This document shows positions 61,663-64,000 of a stretch of DNA of 64,000 bases, piece after piece. Under the pieces are notes generated by a model. It did no database searches and had not been told where the DNA came from. It saw only the letters and a program-made list of their open reading frames with translations. The stretch comes from Niabella sp. (lineage in GTDB: Bacteria; Bacteroidota; Bacteroidia; Chitinophagales; Chitinophagaceae). Location of the stretch: contig NZ_JASLGT010000008.1 in assembly GCF_030150205.1 (NCBI RefSeq), positions 186,001 through 250,000 of the forward strand. Reading direction: 5' to 3'. Made by a program: the position numbers and the translations under genes. Every line of letters starts with the position of its first letter. Position 1 is the stretch's first letter.

Positions 61663-62547
61663 ATGAAGCTGCAACGCACCAACCGGCTCTATTATTTTCT
61701 GAGGATCAGCATTCCGCTTTATCTTCTTTTTACAGGCATCTCCCTGCACGCACAGGAAGCCCGGTCGCTGCTCTGGAAGATCAGCGGCCACCAATTACAG
61801 GCGCCCTCCTATCTCCTGGGAACCATGCACCTGGTTTGCGGAGAAGATTTTGAAGTGCCGCCCAAATTAAAAAACGTATTAAAGAACGTAAGAACGGTCA
61901 CCTTTGAAGCCGATATAGCCGCCATGGACGGCGCCGATCAGCTAATGGACCTGATGAAACCCGTACCCGGTATTTTGGAAAAACTGCCGGGGGAACAACG
62001 CCATCTGCTCGACAGCTTGCTGAAGGCATACCAGCTAACACCCGAAGCATTGAATTATATGTCGCCCTTTGGCATTACTTCCGTACTCACCCTTAAAACC
62101 TTCAACTGCTCCGATCCTTCAGCGGTAAAAATGATGGAAAAGGAGCTCTACAACCTGGCGCAGGACGATTCGTTACAAATCGACCACCTGGAATCCGTAG
62201 CCTTCCAGATACAAATGATCCGGTCGATGAATACGATTGAAGAACTGATGAATACCCTGAAGGGAATGAAAGAAGCACCGCATTTTATGAAGGACCTGGT
62301 GCAGGTATATAAAACAGAAGACCTGCCGCGCCTGACCAGCCTGATGAATGACCCGGCGTTTATGAGCACGGCCCAGCAGACCCGTTTGCTTAAGGAGCGC
62401 AATGATAACTGGATACAGCTGCTGCCGGGAAAAATGAAAAAAGCGCCTACGCTGTTTGCAGTAGGTGCCGGACATTTGGGAGGTAATAACGGAATGATCC
62501 AGCTTTTAAAACGCAGGGGCTATACGGTTACCCCTGTTTTTCAATAA
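61663..62547 (+). CDS. TraB/GumN-family protein
   Basis: A 294-residue exported protein with an N-terminal membrane anchor or signal peptide (YYFLRISIPLYLLFTGISLH). The family motifs are SYLLGTMHLVC (GTMH, residues about 52-56) and the C-terminal FAVGAGHLGGNNGMIQLLKR. Those residues form the metal-binding centre of TIKI-type hydrolases. The substrate is unknown in bacteria. It is the first gene of a run of plus-strand genes with DinB-like and membrane proteins. Confidence 0.85.
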   Translation: MKLQRTNRLYYFLRISIPLYLLFTGISLHAQEARSLLWKISGHQLQAPSYLLGTMHLVCGEDFEVPPKLKNVLKNVRTVTFEADIAAMDGADQLMDLMKPVPGILEKLPGEQRHLLDSLLKAYQLTPEALNYMSPFGITSVLTLKTFNCSDPSAVKMMEKELYNLAQDDSLQIDHLESVAFQIQMIRSMNTIEELMNTLKGMKEAPHFMKDLVQVYKTEDLPRLTSLMNDPAFMSTAQQTRLLKERNDNWIQLLPGKMKKAPTLFAVGAGHLGGNNGMIQLLKRRGYTVTPVFQ

Positions 62548-62587
62548 ACCACCCGGATGTCCGTTCCTCCATTCATCCCAAAGCGGA

Positions 62588-62595
62588 TATCTTTG
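62588..62595 (+). promoter_or_regulatory. Putative -7 box for the DinB-like gene
   Basis: TATCTTTG matches TAnnTTTG and would give a leader of about 80 nt. No TTG is at -33. Confidence 0.35.
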
Positions 62596-62680
62596 TATTT
62601 TGGAACCATGGTCATACCAGCGTTATAGCAGACCGGCTCCAAAGAAGCATCAAACAGGTTGATCACAAAACTGAAAATTT

Positions 62681-63160
62681 ATGACCCAGGCAGCGCAACT
62701 TGCAAAACGATTTCGGGAAGTACATCTTAATGGGGATTGGGTAGCCGCAACCAACCTCAAAGCAGCGCTATCCGGTTTGAGCTGGAACGAAGCAAATGAG
62801 AAGGTAGGCACACTCAACACCATTGGAGCCCTGGCTTTTCATATCAATTATTATATTTCCGGGATCTTAAACGTATTCAAAGGCGGATCGCTCGATATTC
62901 ATGACCGGTATAGCTTTGATGCGCCTCCCATCCGGTCGCAGGAAGACTGGGAGCAACTGTTAAACAAACTATGGACCGACGCTGAAGACTTTGCACAATA
63001 TGTACAGCAAATGACGGATGCGCAGCTTGAAGCGCCCTTCACAGATGCCAGATACGGCAGCTACCAGCGCAATATTGATGCGATGATCGAGCATGTGTAT
63101 TACCATCTTGGACAAATCGTGCTGCTCCGGAAACTGGTACAGCCAACAGTTACCGGTTAA
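62681..63160 (+). CDS. DinB/YfiT-like four-helix protein
   Basis: A 159-residue protein of the DinB-like superfamily. The expected metal-binding histidines are His54 (GALAFHINYYISG) and two in EHVYYHLGQIVLL near the C-terminus. The family includes thiol transferases and proteins of unknown task. Start at the ATG at 62681 (MTQAAQLAKRFREVH) is normal. The next gene follows after 15 bp, suggesting a small operon. Confidence 0.85.
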   Translation: MTQAAQLAKRFREVHLNGDWVAATNLKAALSGLSWNEANEKVGTLNTIGALAFHINYYISGILNVFKGGSLDIHDRYSFDAPPIRSQEDWEQLLNKLWTDAEDFAQYVQQMTDAQLEAPFTDARYGSYQRNIDAMIEHVYYHLGQIVLLRKLVQPTVTG

Positions 63161-63175
63161 AAATCACAGATCCAG

Positions 63176-63643
63176 ATGAAAAGAAACTATGCTGTCCTTG
63201 CTGCCCTCCTCTTGCTCATTGCGGTACTATCGGGCATTTTAAGCTCCGGTATTTCACTGGTAGGCCGTGTGGGCGTAAATACATTTTATAAGAACTATCG
63301 CTTTTTTAAAATATGGTGGCAGGCGGCGCTTGTATGCCTGTTGGTACTGATCCTGGTAACGTTTTTATTGTATGCCATTGATAAAAAATTCAAAGGCGGC
63401 AAACGGGTCATCCTCTTAACCGGCTTTCTTTTTGCATTCCTGGGCGGGCTCTATATCACTTATTCCGATTTCCGCAATTCGCTTTCACATCGCTGGCTTG
63501 GAGAACGGTTTCACCTGGGTATTTATTTATACTGGATCGGGTTCTGCATCAGTGACCTGTTCTTCCTGCTTGGCCCCAAAAAGCATTTACCCGGAATCAT
63601 AAGCCCTCCTGAAGACGCGGCTGATGCCACCTCGCCACAATAG
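63176..63643 (+). CDS. Hypothetical four-helix membrane protein
   Basis: A 155-residue integral membrane protein. Helices are at about 5-28 (AVLAALLLLIAVLSGILS), 48-68 (AALVCLLVLILVTFLLYA), 78-98 (VILLTGFLFAFLGGLYITYS) and 115-135 (LGIYLYWIGFCISDLFFLL). No family is recognised. The short loops give no hint of a substrate. It lies 15 bp after the DinB-like gene. Confidence 0.65.
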   Translation: MKRNYAVLAALLLLIAVLSGILSSGISLVGRVGVNTFYKNYRFFKIWWQAALVCLLVLILVTFLLYAIDKKFKGGKRVILLTGFLFAFLGGLYITYSDFRNSLSHRWLGERFHLGIYLYWIGFCISDLFFLLGPKKHLPGIISPPEDAADATSPQ

Positions 63644-63678
63644 GCCCGGTGACGCATTTGCGTCCATACCTGAGCACA

Positions 63679-64000
63679 TTAAAAAATGGCGGTCAGCGAA
63701 GCCTTTCCCGTATGCACCGTCCGGGTTGTTCCCGGTTTGCGTCCGTCATACTGAAAATTCAGCTCCAGGTTACTCATCAGCCGTTTGGTAAGCATAATAT
63801 TCCATAAATAGTTTTTTCCCGGCAACAATCCATCCAGCATAATATAACTCACTGTGGTGGTATTGGCCGTAGCCGATGTATAATTCAGCTGGTCCAGTGT
63901 AAAACGCGCCGTCAGGGCAGCGCTTTGCAGGATATTGTATTTTGTTTCAGCAGTAAGCGCATTGGACACGGCCTTTTCTCCGCCATAAACCGGCTTGTTT
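63679..64000 (-). CDS. Outer-membrane-like protein, 5' end outside the window
   Basis: The open frame continues to the right edge (NKPVYGGEKAVSNALTAETK at the edge) and ends at 63679, so only the last 106 or so residues are seen. Alternating polar and hydrophobic strands (LTARFTLDQLNYTSA, NYLWNIMLTKRLMSNLELNF) and a C-terminal Phe (KASLTAIF) are typical of an outer-membrane barrel end. The full protein cannot be named. Confidence 0.6.
   Translation of the reverse strand, partial: NKPVYGGEKAVSNALTAETKYNILQSAALTARFTLDQLNYTSATANTTTVSYIMLDGLLPGKNYLWNIMLTKRLMSNLELNFQYDGRKPGTTRTVHTGKASLTAIF

Noticed and set aside
1..64000. CRISPR array or phage region
   Set aside because: No regularly spaced identical repeats with spacers and no phage structural, integrase or terminase proteins are seen.

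Overview
The window looks like chromosomal DNA from a Bacteroidota member, most likely family Chitinophagaceae (Niabella/Chitinophaga-like; genus is inference). The support is three SusC/SusD outer-membrane pairs, lipoproteins with Cys-Lys-Lys after the lipobox, -7 promoter boxes of the TAnnTTTG type, few Shine-Dalgarno sites, GHL10 and DUF4623-type proteins, a two-component system with a beta-propeller sensor, and mid-range GC. I saw no rRNA, tRNA, CRISPR array, intact insertion sequence or prophage.

Layout. 1-4.5 kb: an acetyl-CoA synthetase cut by the left edge, divergent from an MHS-type MFS transporter, followed by the tail of a broken S41 peptidase and two small membrane or secreted proteins. 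4.6-7.0 kb: a SulP transporter and beta-carbonic anhydrase operon, a likely bicarbonate module. 7.1-11.8 kb: a DUF234-type ATPase behind a 52-53 bp tandem repeat, aconitase, an unlabelled gene remnant and a PspC-like protein. 11.8-19.2 kb: an orphan histidine kinase, an ECF sigma/anti-sigma-like/DUF4097 operon, and a propeller sensor kinase overlapping its NarL-type regulator. 19.4-25.6 kb: B12-dependent ribonucleotide reductase, then DUF1543 and DUF255 proteins. 25.8-29.2 kb: an esterase divergent from an ATP-grasp enzyme and a GCS2/YbdK carboxylate-amine ligase, a candidate pathway for an unknown small amide or peptide.

29.3-54.8 kb is the accessory core. Two paralogous DeoR-SusC-SusD modules, one extended by a DUF4623-type lipoprotein and a GHL10 hydrolase, flank a third SusC-SusD-lipoprotein locus, an SNF2 helicase, a coiled-coil protein and a 135-bp MITE-like element with a perfect 10-bp target duplication. 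A short motif, AAACCNGCAA, lies upstream of both deoR genes and of the third susC, which suggests shared control.

55-64 kb: thiolase, an ABC exporter with a TTG start, four small secreted proteins rich in Tyr, Arg, Asn and His (two sharing a PPGQxKK motif), a DUF1801 protein, and a run of TraB/GumN-like, DinB-like and membrane proteins. The right edge cuts an outer-membrane-like protein.

Functions come from reading protein motifs by eye; no database search was run. Percent identities are visual estimates.
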